Positions 1-8,596 of a DNA stretch of 64,000 nt are shown here, piece by piece. The number at the start of each line of letters is the position of its first letter. The stretch's first letter is position 1. The notes below the pieces were generated by a model that saw nothing but the letters and a program-made list of their open reading frames with translations, did not search any database and was not told the DNA's origin. The DNA comes from Myxococcota bacterium (GTDB taxonomy: Bacteria; Myxococcota_A; Bradymonadia; UBA7976; UBA1532): positions 1-64,000 of the forward strand of contig CAUJDF010000071.1 in the NCBI GenBank assembly GCA_963169045.1, read 5' to 3'. The position numbers were made by a program, and so were the translations under genes.

Positions 1-282
1 CTTCTCCCTCGTCACGAACGTGGCGAGCGTCTTACCTGGTGCGATAGTCTCGGAGCGGGCCATGGTCCTGTTCTCATCGTTGGTGGTACTTCGAGAAGAT
101 CAGGATTCCTGGCCCATTTCAACACTTTACGTCGCCATCAAGCCGCTATCCGAACACGGATGAATGACCTTGCCGTCGTCTGCGCGAATTGCCACGCGAT
201 GATTCACCGAGGCCGCGAATCTCGACCGCTCGTTGGGTTGATTCCGAGCAGCCACGCCAAGAAAGCGGAGGAAGCGTCGTGA
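1..282 (+). pseudogene. HNH endonuclease remnant, frameshifted, cut by left edge
   Basis: From nt 154 to the stop at 280-282 one frame reads TRMNDLAVVCANCHAMIH and then a basic tail. This matches the second half of an HNH (McrA-like) nuclease domain, with the CxxCH pair and the final His. The segment that normally precedes it, IKPLSEHG, lies in the next frame at 137-160 and runs into TGA at 161. The simplest reading is a frameshift near 150-157. The His pair expected before IKPLS is Val-Ala here, so the first catalytic His also seems lost. The stretch is visibly less GC-rich than the rest of the window, which suggests acquired and decaying DNA. An intact gene reaching further left in the second frame cannot be excluded, but the two frames would still have to be joined. 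Confidence 0.6.
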
Positions 283-388
283 CCTCCTTCAGCTTGCCCG
301 CTGGTGACGGAACAGCCGTCGAACTGCCGGTTGCAACTGACGAGGTCGCTCCGGCTTTGCCTCCGCGTCCTCGCAGCTGAACGCCAAC

Positions 389-1111
389 GTGAGCGGGAAG
401 GTTCTTCTCCGCCCTGAACGGACGTGGCGCTCGCCGGGCGGGTCGTGTCATCGTGCGCCCGAGCGCGCTGCTGCGAGTTCCGTCGCGCGCCGCTGGCGCG
501 TTCATCTGGCAGTCCTGCTGATCGCGTCGCTCGGCGGCGCCGCGCTCGTGGCCGGTTCGGGGCGGTTCCAGGCGCTCGCCGCGTGGTGGACGGGCACCGT
601 GCTGCTGGCCTACGCGGCGGTCACCACGGTCGCGATGGCGCTGCTCGCCCGCCGCGCCTGGGCGCCCCTGCTCGTCCACGGAGGCACCGCCGCGCTCTGT
701 GCCGGCGTCTGGCTGGCGACGCGGACGCCCGACCCGGAGGCGGTTCGCCGCAGCCTGCGCGTCGAGCGCGTCGCGGTCGGATCACGGGGCCGCGGCGCCG
801 TCACGCTGGCGAACGATGGCGGCTTCCCGCTCACCATCGGGCGCGTCGTCGCCCGGGGCGCCGGCGGGGGCGATGCCATGCGGCGCCCGCGGGGAGCGCC
901 CGACGTGCGCCTCGAGCCGGGCGCGCGCGTCGATGTCGCGCTCGAGCGCGACGGTGACGAGGCGCCGCCGCCCGACTGGACGTGGACCGTCGAGTGCACC
1001 GTGCTCGCGCCGCAGGTCCTATCGCTCCGGACCTGCGCGCCCGGGGAGCAGGGCGACTGCCTCGCGATGCCCGCGCCCTCGGTCGCGCCCGGGGCCCCGC
1101 GGACGCGCTGA
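389..1111 (+). CDS. hypothetical membrane protein, three N-terminal TM segments
   Basis: I do not recognise the family. A GTG at 389 gives 240 residues. After a basic N-terminus of about 45 residues come three hydrophobic segments (roughly residues 46-65, 69-90 and 92-110). A soluble C-terminal half follows, with a beta-rich look (GAVTLANDGGFPLTIGRV), as in small exposed domains that resemble Ig or archaellum/pilus accessory folds, but that is only an impression. Two Cys near the C-terminus (in LRTCAPGEQGDCLAM) could form a disulphide on the outside. No clear Shine-Dalgarno supports the GTG, and the true start could lie nearer the first TM segment. The gene stands alone between the HNH remnant and a secreted protease. 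Confidence 0.55.
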   Translation: MSGKVLLRPERTWRSPGGSCHRAPERAAASSVARRWRVHLAVLLIASLGGAALVAGSGRFQALAAWWTGTVLLAYAAVTTVAMALLARRAWAPLLVHGGTAALCAGVWLATRTPDPEAVRRSLRVERVAVGSRGRGAVTLANDGGFPLTIGRVVARGAGGGDAMRRPRGAPDVRLEPGARVDVALERDGDEAPPPDWTWTVECTVLAPQVLSLRTCAPGEQGDCLAMPAPSVAPGAPRTR

Positions 1112-1253
1112 GGCGGACCGCTCGTGCAGGCGCGCACCGCGACGAACGCTCCTGTGTCACGACCGAGCGAAACGATCCGGAGGCGCGTGACGCTTGACTT
1201 GGCGCGGCGAGCGCCCGCACGTTGCCCGTCCGACGTGACAGGAGCTTCAAGAG

Positions 1254-2618
1254 ATGTCGAGGCTGCGTGCGGTGGGGGCGGCGTGCGCGATGTTGGTCGT
1301 GGCGCTGGCCAGCGGCTGTGAGCCGCTCGAGGACGAACGGCTGGACGGCGGCGCCGGCCGCGGAGACACGGACGGCGGGGCCGGCGGCGAGGGCGGCGCC
1401 GGCGGTCAGGGTGGCGCCGGCGGGGCCGGTGGCGCTGGTGGCGCCGGCGGTCAGGGTGGCGCCGGCGGCGCTGGTGGCGCCGGTGGGGCCGGCGGGGCCG
1501 GCGGGGCCGGTGGCGGTCCCTCTTGCCCGGTCGAGCACCGGCCGCTCGGCACGCGCCCGGTGGGGTTCGACGGCACCGTGGAGTTCGACGTGCCTGAGAT
1601 GACTCGCTCGGTGACCGTGGTCGTCACCCCGGCCGACGACGCCGCGGTGTTCCCGCAGCGCCTCGAGGCTGGTGACGGCAGCGTGTGGTTCGACGCCGAC
1701 AACCCCGGAGAGGGCCTGCGCACCCAGGGGTCCGGCGTGCATGGCAACCCGTACACCCTGATGGTGCCGGACGGCTCGGGCCGCGCCCTGGTGCCCGGCA
1801 CCTGGCGGATGGGCCTCGCCACCAACCCCGCGGGCGACGTGACCGTCGACGTCTACCTCAAGTCCGCGTGCGCCCGGCCGCGCGCCCGCCTGCCCCTGGT
1901 GTTCTGGTTCGCTGGCGTGAGCGTGCCGGCGACGCCGCTCGACGCGGCCACGGCCCCGACCGAGCCGGCGTTCCGCAACGCGCTGGCCATCGTGCGCCAG
2001 GTATACGGCGACGCGGGCATCGACATCGCCGACGCCGACGTGTCGTACCGCGATCTCACCGACGTGATGGACCCGGCGACCAGCGCCGCGCTGGCGGTCG
2101 TCGACTCCACCGACGAGCGCGACCGGCTGGTGGCCGCGGTGGGCGGCGTGGACGCGCCGGGCGTGCACGTCATCCTCATCGACGAGTTCGCCATCCCCGG
2201 CCAGCCGCAGGTGGGATACTCCGAGGGCCTGCCCGGCCCGGTCGCGGGCGCCGGCGGACGTCACACCGCGGTCGTCGCCGGCATCAAGAGCCTCTACGAC
2301 GCGGGCGGCACCGGCGAGTCGCTCGGCGTCACCCTGGCGCACGAGATCGGGCACCACCTCGGCCTCTTCCACACCAGCGAGGCCTCGGGCGAGGGTCCGC
2401 TGAGCCATGATCCCATCCCCGACACGCCGATGTGTACCGATCTCGACGCCGACGGCCTGCGTGGCATCGAGGTGTGCCAGGAGGAGGACGGCCCCAACGT
2501 GATGTTCTGGGCGCCACAGGCGTTCACGCCGTTCTCGCAGGAAGTGCCGTTCTCCGGCGCGCTGACGCCGGGCCAGATCGCGGTCCTCCGCTCGCATCCC
2601 AACGTCATCGAGGAATAG
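1254..2618 (+). CDS. secreted metzincin-type zinc metalloprotease lipoprotein
   Basis: Likely an extracytoplasmic protease of the pappalysin/cytophagalysin (M43-like) kind. The zinc site HEIGHHLGLFH (residues 363-373) fits HExxHxxGxxH, with Glu364 as catalytic base, and NVMFW at 415-419 is a plausible Met-turn, as metzincins require. The N-terminus is a lipoprotein signal ending at Cys22 (LASGC). It is followed by about 50 residues of almost pure Gly-Ala that act as a flexible tether, a habit of Myxococcota exoproteins. Length is 454 residues. AGGAG lies about 8 bases before the ATG at 1254, a good ribosome site. The middle region (residues ~90-300) has no motif I recognise. Substrate unknown. 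Confidence 0.85.
   Translation: MSRLRAVGAACAMLVVALASGCEPLEDERLDGGAGRGDTDGGAGGEGGAGGQGGAGGAGGAGGAGGQGGAGGAGGAGGAGGAGGAGGGPSCPVEHRPLGTRPVGFDGTVEFDVPEMTRSVTVVVTPADDAAVFPQRLEAGDGSVWFDADNPGEGLRTQGSGVHGNPYTLMVPDGSGRALVPGTWRMGLATNPAGDVTVDVYLKSACARPRARLPLVFWFAGVSVPATPLDAATAPTEPAFRNALAIVRQVYGDAGIDIADADVSYRDLTDVMDPATSAALAVVDSTDERDRLVAAVGGVDAPGVHVILIDEFAIPGQPQVGYSEGLPGPVAGAGGRHTAVVAGIKSLYDAGGTGESLGVTLAHEIGHHLGLFHTSEASGEGPLSHDPIPDTPMCTDLDADGLRGIEVCQEEDGPNVMFWAPQAFTPFSQEVPFSGALTPGQIAVLRSHPNVIEE
1375..1515 (+). repeat. Gly-Ala codon repeat (GGC/GCC-rich) in protease tether
   Basis: Imperfect repetition of a 9-12 base unit (ggcgccggc and variants with cag or gag) coding GGAGG and GGQGG blocks. It encodes the flexible linker between the lipid anchor and the protease domain. 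Such simple repeats vary in length between strains by slippage, and they are hard to assemble. Confidence 0.8.
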
Positions 2619-2653
2619 GAGCGCGTCGACGGTCATCGTCGTCGGAGTCGACC

Positions 2654-3199
2654 ATGTCGGCAGAAGTGATCGGGTCCCTGATCGTCGGCGCGGTGCTCCT
2701 GTTCCTCTTCGTCGGTGCGTTCCGCGCGGGCCGCGGCCGGCGCGCCCCGCCGCCGCCGCCGCCAGCCGGCCCCGCAGCGCCAGCGCCTGCCCCGCGGGAA
2801 TTCGCGGCGCCCAGGGTCGTCCTGGGCGACGGCCCCGAGGCCGCGAACGACTGCCCGCGCCACCGGCGGCGCGAGGTCCGGCTCCCCGACGGTCCCGTCG
2901 CCGACATCGAGGCCGACGACCCCGGAGGCGTGGAGGCGTTTCTCGACGCCTGGCCGCGGATGCGCGACGCGATCGGTGCCGCGGCCCTCGAGCTGCAATC
3001 GAACAACAGCGACGGCGACGTCCCCGCCGGCGCGACGACGACGACCGCCCTCGCGGCCATGGAGGACGTCTCGGTGGACTGCGTCGCGCACGACACCTAC
3101 GTCATGTCGGCGCGGTTCGAGTGGCAGCTCCCGGACGATGCGCACGTCGTCTCGTTCTGGTTCGAGGCCGGGCAAGTCACCGTCTCGATCGATGGCTGA
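2654..3199 (+). CDS. hypothetical single-pass membrane protein
   Basis: 181 residues from ATG 2654. A hydrophobic helix occupies residues ~5-22, then a run of Pro (PPPPPPAGPAAPAPAP) as a spacer, then a soluble domain of about 120 residues. That domain contains VEAFLDAWPRMRDAIGAAALE and ends in alternating beta-like strands (EWQLPDDAHVVSFWFEAGQVTVSIDG). The WP..RDAI..A..E pattern recalls small DUFs found in immunity or tail-assembly neighbourhoods, but I would not assign one. It lies 35 bases after the protease gene on the same strand and may be co-transcribed. No good Shine-Dalgarno is seen before the ATG. Confidence 0.6.
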   Translation: MSAEVIGSLIVGAVLLFLFVGAFRAGRGRRAPPPPPPAGPAAPAPAPREFAAPRVVLGDGPEAANDCPRHRRREVRLPDGPVADIEADDPGGVEAFLDAWPRMRDAIGAAALELQSNNSDGDVPAGATTTTALAAMEDVSVDCVAHDTYVMSARFEWQLPDDAHVVSFWFEAGQVTVSIDG

Positions 3200-3228
3200 C
3201 AGTCCCGGCGCGCGTCGGGCCCTGATTC

Positions 3229-4032
3229 CTAATAGTGGTTGAGGGAGCCGAGCCGGCGTGCCGTGCGGTCCGCGGCGCGCAGCGCGATCACGGCGACGAT
3301 GGCACCCGACACGGCGAGGCATGCCAGCCAGGCGAGGCTGCCGGCGATCTCGGCGAGGGACGCGCCGCCGAGGAAGGCGCCGCGCAGCGCGCGCAGGGCG
3401 TGGGTCGGGGCGAGGAGCGTGCCGGCGGCCTCGAGCCAGCCGGGCAGCACGGACGTGGGATAGACGACGCCGCCGGCGAGCAGCGTCAGGCCGTGGACGA
3501 GGCGGCCGACGGGATCGGCGCGCTTCAGGAGCAGCGTCACGGCGCCGCCGAGCAGGCCGATGGGCAGCAGCGCCGCGCCGGTGAGGGCAACGGCGAGCGC
3601 GGCGGCGAGCGGATCGGCGACGCGGAACGGCACGTCGAGCAGCACGGTGGCCCCGAGCAGGTAGAGCGCGGCGCGCAGCAGGGCGCTCGTCGACGCGCCG
3701 AGCGCCTCCACGAGGACGAGGCCCGACAGGCCGAGGCGCCCGGCGGCGACGGCCTCGAGCGTGCCCGCGAGCTGCGCCTGCCGCAGGCGCGCCGACGGGC
3801 CGGTCATCAGCGCCCAGCCGGCGTCGGTGAGGATCATTCCGAACAGCAGGAAGCCGAAGTATCCGCCGTACGCCGCGACCTCGGGCGGCTCGCGGCCGGC
3901 GAACGTGCGGGCGGTGAACCAGGCCATGTAGAGGAACGCCACGCCGCCCGCGAGGCGCGCGAGGACGTTGCCCTTGTAGGTCAGCGCCTCGAGGAGGTCG
4001 CGACGCGCGAAGGCGGCGAGCACCCTAAGCAC
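3229..4032 (-). CDS. ABC-2 type exporter permease
   Basis: 267 residues with about six hydrophobic segments, typical of the ABC-2 membrane component: a cytoplasmic start (ARRDLLEALTYKGN), a first TM pair, then GLVLVEALGASTSALLRAALYLLGAT and a late conserved VYPTSVLPGWL...APTHALRALRGAFLGG. That last block is the ABC-2 signature region of the NodJ/CcmA-partner type. Its start overlaps the end of the ATPase gene by 8 bases, so the two are translationally coupled and form one exporter. Substrate unknown; lipid-linked glycans or drugs are the usual cargo of this class. Confidence 0.85.
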   Translation of the reverse strand: MLRVLAAFARRDLLEALTYKGNVLARLAGGVAFLYMAWFTARTFAGREPPEVAAYGGYFGFLLFGMILTDAGWALMTGPSARLRQAQLAGTLEAVAAGRLGLSGLVLVEALGASTSALLRAALYLLGATVLLDVPFRVADPLAAALAVALTGAALLPIGLLGGAVTLLLKRADPVGRLVHGLTLLAGGVVYPTSVLPGWLEAAGTLLAPTHALRALRGAFLGGASLAEIAGSLAWLACLAVSGAIVAVIALRAADRTARRLGSLNHY

Positions 4033-4702
4033 GCCGCGTCACCTCGGCGAAGGGACCGGCGTCGACGAGGCGGCCGGCGTCGAGGCGGATGGCGCGGGTG
4101 AAGGGGTCGGCGCCGAGCTCGTGGGTGGCGACGAGGGCCGCGCGTCCGGCGGCGCCCCAGGCGGCGAGGCGGGCGCGCAGGTCCGCGCGGCCGGCGGCGT
4201 CGAGGCCGCGCTCCACCTCGTCGAGCACGAGCAGCGGCGGGTCGCCGAGCAGCGCGCGCGCGAGCGCCAGGCGCGTGCGCATGCCCGTCGAGCACGCGCG
4301 GACGGGCAGGTCCGGGTCCGCGCCGAGCCCGACCTCTTCGAGCAGGCGGTCGGCGCGCGCGGCGGGCGCGCCCTCCAGGGCCGCGAAGAAGCGCAGGTTT
4401 TCGCGCAGCGACAGGCGCCAGTAGAAGCTGCGCTCCTCGGCGAGGCCGAGCCCGGGGCGGGCGGCGCGCTCGACGGTGCCGGCGCGCGGCGTCACGAGGC
4501 CGGCGGCGACGCGCAGGAGCGTGGACTTGCCGGCGCCGTTGGCCCCGAGCACCGCCACCACCTCGCCCGGGCGCACCTCGAGGTCGACGCCGTCGAGGAC
4601 GACGCGCGGCGGGCCGAAGAACCGGCCCCGCAGCCAGCCGGTGGGCGTCGCCGGCGCGCGAAAGACGACGCGCACGCCCCGCATGCGCAGCAGTGGAGTC
4701 AC
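4025..4702 (-). CDS. ABC exporter ATP-binding protein
   Basis: The nucleotide-binding partner of the downstream permease. Walker A is GANGAGKST, the signature is STGMR (the variant usual in ABC-2 exporters instead of LSGGQ), Walker B is LLVLDEVERGLD and the H-loop is ATHEL, so all ATPase elements are present. An N-terminal stretch with WLRGRFFGPP before the first beta strand resembles the ATPases of polysaccharide exporters. I chose GTG 4702 (VTPLLRMRGVRVVF), which gives the usual N-terminus; ATG 4684 is the alternative. It is divergent from apbE, with about 110 bases between. Confidence 0.88.
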   Translation of the reverse strand: MTPLLRMRGVRVVFRAPATPTGWLRGRFFGPPRVVLDGVDLEVRPGEVVAVLGANGAGKSTLLRVAAGLVTPRAGTVERAARPGLGLAEERSFYWRLSLRENLRFFAALEGAPAARADRLLEEVGLGADPDLPVRACSTGMRTRLALARALLGDPPLLVLDEVERGLDAAGRADLRARLAAWGAAGRAALVATHELGADPFTRAIRLDAGRLVDAGPFAEVTRRA

Positions 4703-4800
4703 GGGGCGCGAGCCTAGCAGAGGGTCGCGCGCGATGGGTCGCCGTCGCGCGGCGCCGGCGCCGTCCGATCGGCTTGCGTGACTGCCGGGGCGACCCCGTC

Positions 4801-4806
4801 TAGGAT
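4801..4806 (+). promoter_or_regulatory. possible -10 element (TAGGAT) of apbE, near-leaderless
   Basis: TAGGAT sits 8 bases before the apbE ATG and there is no Shine-Dalgarno in the gap. No convincing -35 is seen. The same arrangement recurs upstream of at least five other genes in this window. Confidence 0.4.
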
Positions 4807-4814
4807 TCGGCGGA

Positions 4815-5876
4815 ATGCGCCCACTCTTCGCGCTCGCCGCCGCCGCCGTGCTCCTCGCCTGCCAGCGCGACGAGAAGGCGGCGCCGCCGGCTCCCGCTTC
4901 GACCAGCGCCGCCGCCCCGGCCACGGTGGCCGACCGCCCGCTGTTCCGGCTCGAGGCCCAGCTGATGGGCACGAAGTTCGCCGTGACGCTGTCGGGCGGG
5001 CCGCAGGAGCGCGCCGAGGGCGTCATCCAGGCGGCGTTCGCCGAGGTGGACCGCGTCGACAAGCTGATGAGCGAGTGGCGCGAGGACTCGGACGTCTCCG
5101 CCGTGAATCGCAAGGCCGGCGCCGAGCCCGTCGCGGTGTCGACGGAGACATTCGAGGTCGTGCGCCGCGCGGTGGACCTGAGCGCGCGCTCCCGCGGCGC
5201 GTTCGACGTCACCTGGGCCGCCCTGCGCGGGCTGTGGGACTTCAAGGCGCAGCCGCCGCGCCTCCCCGACGGCGCCGCGGTGAAGGCCGCGCTCGCGCGC
5301 ACCGGCTGGCAGAAGGTCAAGCTCGACACCGTCGGGCGCACTGTGCAGTTGGCGGAGCCGGGCATGGCGCTGGGGCTCGGCGGCATCGCCAAGGGCTACG
5401 CCATCGACCGCGCCGTCAGCGTGCTGCGCGAGAACGGCTTTACCGACTTCATCGTCGACGGCGGCGGCGACCTCTTCGTGGCCGGCGAGAAACAGCCCGG
5501 CGTGCCGTGGCGCATCGGCGTCCAGCACCCGCGCGAGCGCGAGCGGCTGCTCGTGTCCATGCCGATGCGCGACGCCGCCGTCGTCACGAGCGGAGATTAC
5601 GAGCGCTACTTCGACCTCGACGGGCGCCGGTACCACCACATCCTCGACCTCGCGACCGGCATGCCCGCCGACAAGAGCGTCGCCGTCACGGTGCGCGCCA
5701 GCGACGCCACGCTCGCCGACGCCGTCGCCACCGCCATCTTCGTGCTCGGCCCCGAGGACGGCATGGCGCTCGCCAACGGCATGCCGGGCGTCGACGCCGC
5801 CATCCTCACCCCCGACGGCCGCACGCTGACGACCACCGGCCTCGCCGGCCACTTCCCCGCCCGCTGGCGCGACTGA
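4815..5876 (+). CDS. apbE: FAD:protein FMN transferase lipoprotein
   Basis: ApbE attaches FMN covalently to a Ser or Thr of exported redox proteins, using FAD and a divalent metal. The protein (353 residues) has a lipobox ending at Cys16 (AVLLAC), then an Ala/Pro linker. The family landmarks follow in order: LMGTKFAVTL, MSEWREDSDVSAVNR, GLGGIAKGYAIDRAV, DFIVDGGGDLF, SGDYERYF, YHHILDLATGMPAD and ATAIFVLG. It is therefore anchored outside the cytoplasmic membrane. Lipoprotein ApbE proteins often serve RNF, NQR or flavin-based extracellular electron transfer, which fits the cytochrome operon elsewhere in the window, though the two are about 46 kb apart. I saw no obvious target flavoprotein nearby. 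Confidence 0.93.
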   Translation: MRPLFALAAAAVLLACQRDEKAAPPAPASTSAAAPATVADRPLFRLEAQLMGTKFAVTLSGGPQERAEGVIQAAFAEVDRVDKLMSEWREDSDVSAVNRKAGAEPVAVSTETFEVVRRAVDLSARSRGAFDVTWAALRGLWDFKAQPPRLPDGAAVKAALARTGWQKVKLDTVGRTVQLAEPGMALGLGGIAKGYAIDRAVSVLRENGFTDFIVDGGGDLFVAGEKQPGVPWRIGVQHPRERERLLVSMPMRDAAVVTSGDYERYFDLDGRRYHHILDLATGMPADKSVAVTVRASDATLADAVATAIFVLGPEDGMALANGMPGVDAAILTPDGRTLTTTGLAGHFPARWRD

Positions 5877-6054
5877 CAGCGCCGGCCGTCCGAGTGGGCA
5901 ACGCCTCGCTTGTCCGTCGGGGCGATGGCGGCGGGGCGTGGGCGGTGGCCAAGGCGCGCTGACGGTCTGCAGGTTGCCGCTGGCCGCCGGCGAGGAGGAC
6001 GGCGGCGTCGGGCACCGGGAGCGGTTCATGGTGGGGGTCGGGCAGGTCGCCGGA

Positions 6055-8583
6055 TCAGGGGCAGGACGGGAGGGACGCGATCCAGCGGCGGACGAGATCG
6101 GCGCCGGCCTCGTCGACGCGCAGGGTGGCGAGCGGGGGCATCTGGCCTTCGCCGCGACGGGTCATGCGGGCGTGCAGGACGCTGCGTTCCGGATCGCCCG
6201 GGGTGACGATGCGGGCGCCGGCGAGGCCGAGGTCGCCCTGGCCCGGCGCGTCGCACAGGCCCGTTTCGGCGAGCGGCGTGGCGGCGCGCAGATCGAGGCG
6301 GGCGTTGGCCGGGCCGCCGGGGGCGTGGCACATGGCGCAGTTGGCCTCGAGCAGCGCGCGGGCGCGGTCGGCGAGCGGCGCGGCGTCGTCGTCGGGCCGC
6401 GGGTGGGCGACGAGCGGGCCGTCGGGCACGCCGTCGACGTAGCCGGCGGCGGCGAGCGCGGCGACCTGGTCGTAGTCGACGCCGTCGAGGGACGAGGCGC
6501 GGGCGAGCTGGGACGTGCGCCAGCCGAGCGTGAAGCCGGCCGCCGGCGTGTGGCAGCGGTCGCACTCGGCGGGCGACGGGAAGTGCCAGTCGTCGGCGTC
6601 CAGCGCGCCGTCGAGCAGCTCGGCGTCGGTCTGCTCCGCGTTCCAGCGCCAGGTGTAGCCGTGCCAGCCGCTGGCGCCGCGCGTGATCAGGCGCGTCTCG
6701 AGGCGGCGCCCGTCGCGGATGAACGTCTTGAGGAGCACCGTGCCCACGGGCAGCTCCCAGGCGCCGTCGGCGCGGAACGTCGCGCGCGTGCCCGGCGGGA
6801 GCGCGATGAAGCGGGCCTTGTCGGCGCCGTCGCTCCACAGGGGCACGTTGACGTCGAACGGGACGACGCCGGGTGCGACGCGGTGCGCGGCCGTGTCGGC
6901 GAAGCACCCGGTCTCACTCAGCAATTGGGGCAGCGGCGGCGCCTCGGCGGGCTCGCGGCGGCGCAGCGTGAGCAGGCTGCGGCGCGCGCCGAAGCTCGTG
7001 AGGAGCACGCGGCCGGCGGCGTCCTCGCCGAAGCTCGTGATCTGGGCGCCCTGGGTCAGCAGCCGCACGTCGGGCGGGGCGTCGGGCCGTTCGCGCAGCG
7101 CCCAGACGCGCCCCGAGCCGTAGTCCGCGAACAGATAGGCGCCCCAGAGCTCCGGGAGGTCCGCGCCTCGATAGACGAGGCCGCCCGTGATCGACTGGCC
7201 CTGATCGTGGCCGTACGACCAGACCGGGTCGATCAGGCCCTCGCGCGCGCACTCCTGCGCCCGGTAGCAGCGCATGCCCTCGCGCACGTTCCAGCCGAAG
7301 TTGCCGGGGGCGGTGATCTTGTCGACCTCCTCCTCGCGGTCCTGGCCGACGTCGCCGACCCAGAGCGCGCCCGTCACCGCGTCGAAGCGCATGCGCCACG
7401 GGTTGCGCAGGCCCCACGCGTAGACCTCGGGACGGCCCTCGAGGCCGTCGGCGAACGGATTGCCGGGCGGGATGGCGTAGCGCGGCGGGCCCGCGTCGGG
7501 GTTGGGGCGCGGACCGCAGTCGGCGCAGTCGGTGCCGTAGAGGCAGACGTCGAACTGCGCGTCCTGCGCGCCGTCGTCGCACTCGCCGTCGGCCATGGAG
7601 CGGCACGAGTCGTCGCAGCGCTCGGCGGGCGGCTCGGCAGGGCGGGCGGGGGCGGCATCGACGTCGATGCGCAGGATCTTGCCCAGCGTCGAGAACGTGT
7701 CCTGGCCCTGGCGCAGCGGATCGCCGCCGCTGCCGCCGTCGCCCGAGGCGATGTAGAGGTGGCCGTCCGGGCCGAACTGCAGGTCGCCGCCGTTGTGGTT
7801 GCTGTACGGCTGCGGGAAGACGAGCAGGCGGCGCTCCTCGGGCTCGCCGCGGCGGCGCTCGGCGACGACGGAGCAGCGGCCGGCGCCGCCGGGGCACGTG
7901 TCGCGCGTGCCGGTGTAGTAGACGAAGAGGCGGCCGTTCTCGGCGTAGCGCGGGTGGAAGGCGAGGCCGAGCAGGCCCTCCTCGTTGCCGGCGCGGTTCA
8001 CGGCGAGGCGCAGAAACTCGTGGCGTTCGGCGACGTCGTCGCGCGCGTCGAAGGACCAGACGCGGCCGCCCTGCTCGGCGACGTAGAGCGTGCCGGGCTC
8101 GCCGGGGGCGGCGCCGACCCAGAGGGGGCGGTCGAAGTCGAGCGCCGGGAAGACCTCGGCGAGCTCGAGGTCGCCGAGCGGGACGTCGGGCAGGCGGCAG
8201 CCGAGGTTGGGCTGGCGCGGCGAGAGCGGGTTGCCGGGGAGCGCGACGCCCTGGTCCCAGGCGGCGGCGGCGTCCGGGGCGCCGGAATCTGGCGTGATTT
8301 CACCCATGTCGGACGCGGCGTCGGCCTCGGCGCGGGCGTCGGTCTCGACGCGGGCGTCGGCCTCGGCGCGGGCGTCAGACTCGGCGCGGGCGTCGGCCTC
8401 GACGCGGGCGTCGGCTTCGGCGCGGGCGTCGGGCGCCCCGTCGGCACCGACGCGCGCATCTGGGGCCTCGGCGTCCGGCGTCCGCGCGTCCGCCGCGGCC
8501 GCGTCCGGGTCCCCGTCGGCGCGCGGCGCGTCGTCGCACGCCGCGATCCCCACCACCAGGAGAGCGACCACCGTCTTGCGCAT
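6055..8583 (-). CDS. PQQ-type sugar dehydrogenase-like lipoprotein fused to dihaem domain
   Basis: 842 residues from ATG 8583, whose lipobox (VVGIAAC) follows at once. After an Asp-Ala repeat linker comes a six-blade propeller like soluble glucose/sorbosone dehydrogenase: GLLGLAFHPRYAENGRLFVYY, YSNHNGGDLQFGPDGHLYIASGDGG, GNPF, VYAWGLRNPWRMRFD and VGQDREEEVD. A Cys-rich insert near residues 322-352 (CDDSCRSMADGECDDGA...CLYGTDCADCG) resembles a Notch-type LNR calcium module. The C-terminal third has two haem sites, CDRCH (~675) and CAMCH (~748), as in dihaem cytochromes of the type that take electrons from such dehydrogenases. Inference: an outer-surface or periplasmic sugar or alcohol oxidase with built-in electron exit. 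Substrate unknown. Confidence 0.85.
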   Translation of the reverse strand: MRKTVVALLVVGIAACDDAPRADGDPDAAAADARTPDAEAPDARVGADGAPDARAEADARVEADARAESDARAEADARVETDARAEADAASDMGEITPDSGAPDAAAAWDQGVALPGNPLSPRQPNLGCRLPDVPLGDLELAEVFPALDFDRPLWVGAAPGEPGTLYVAEQGGRVWSFDARDDVAERHEFLRLAVNRAGNEEGLLGLAFHPRYAENGRLFVYYTGTRDTCPGGAGRCSVVAERRRGEPEERRLLVFPQPYSNHNGGDLQFGPDGHLYIASGDGGSGGDPLRQGQDTFSTLGKILRIDVDAAPARPAEPPAERCDDSCRSMADGECDDGAQDAQFDVCLYGTDCADCGPRPNPDAGPPRYAIPPGNPFADGLEGRPEVYAWGLRNPWRMRFDAVTGALWVGDVGQDREEEVDKITAPGNFGWNVREGMRCYRAQECAREGLIDPVWSYGHDQGQSITGGLVYRGADLPELWGAYLFADYGSGRVWALRERPDAPPDVRLLTQGAQITSFGEDAAGRVLLTSFGARRSLLTLRRREPAEAPPLPQLLSETGCFADTAAHRVAPGVVPFDVNVPLWSDGADKARFIALPPGTRATFRADGAWELPVGTVLLKTFIRDGRRLETRLITRGASGWHGYTWRWNAEQTDAELLDGALDADDWHFPSPAECDRCHTPAAGFTLGWRTSQLARASSLDGVDYDQVAALAAAGYVDGVPDGPLVAHPRPDDDAAPLADRARALLEANCAMCHAPGGPANARLDLRAATPLAETGLCDAPGQGDLGLAGARIVTPGDPERSVLHARMTRRGEGQMPPLATLRVDEAGADLVRRWIASLPSCP
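8314..8431 (-). repeat. 18-bp tandem repeat coding Glu-Ala-Asp-Ala-Arg linker
   Basis: About six imperfect copies of gcgtcggcctcggcgcgg (plus-strand reading). On the minus strand they code a repeated ADAR(A/V)E peptide. This is the charged tether between lipid anchor and propeller of the dehydrogenase fusion. Confidence 0.85.
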
Positions 8584-8590
8584 GGCGCCC

Positions 8591-8596
8591 ATCCTG
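8591..8596 (-). promoter_or_regulatory. possible -10 element (CAGGAT) of the dehydrogenase gene
   Basis: On the minus strand CAGGAT is followed by 7 bases and then the ATG, with no ribosome site between. It is the same near-leaderless layout as TAGGAT before apbE. Weak on its own. Confidence 0.3.

Noticed and set aside
181-207. CANCH as a haem-binding site
   Set aside because: It is the CxxCH pair of an HNH nuclease (VCANCHAMIH), not a cytochrome; there is no signal peptide or second haem context.
189-380. 63-codon open frame starting MPRDDSPRP
   Set aside because: It runs out of frame through the HNH remnant and has no ribosome site or protein-like composition.
1196-1212. TTGGCGCGGCGAGCGCC before the protease gene as a sigma-54 promoter
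   Set aside because: GG-N10-GC spacing is right, but the -12 box is GCGC instead of TTGC, which is chance-level in this composition.
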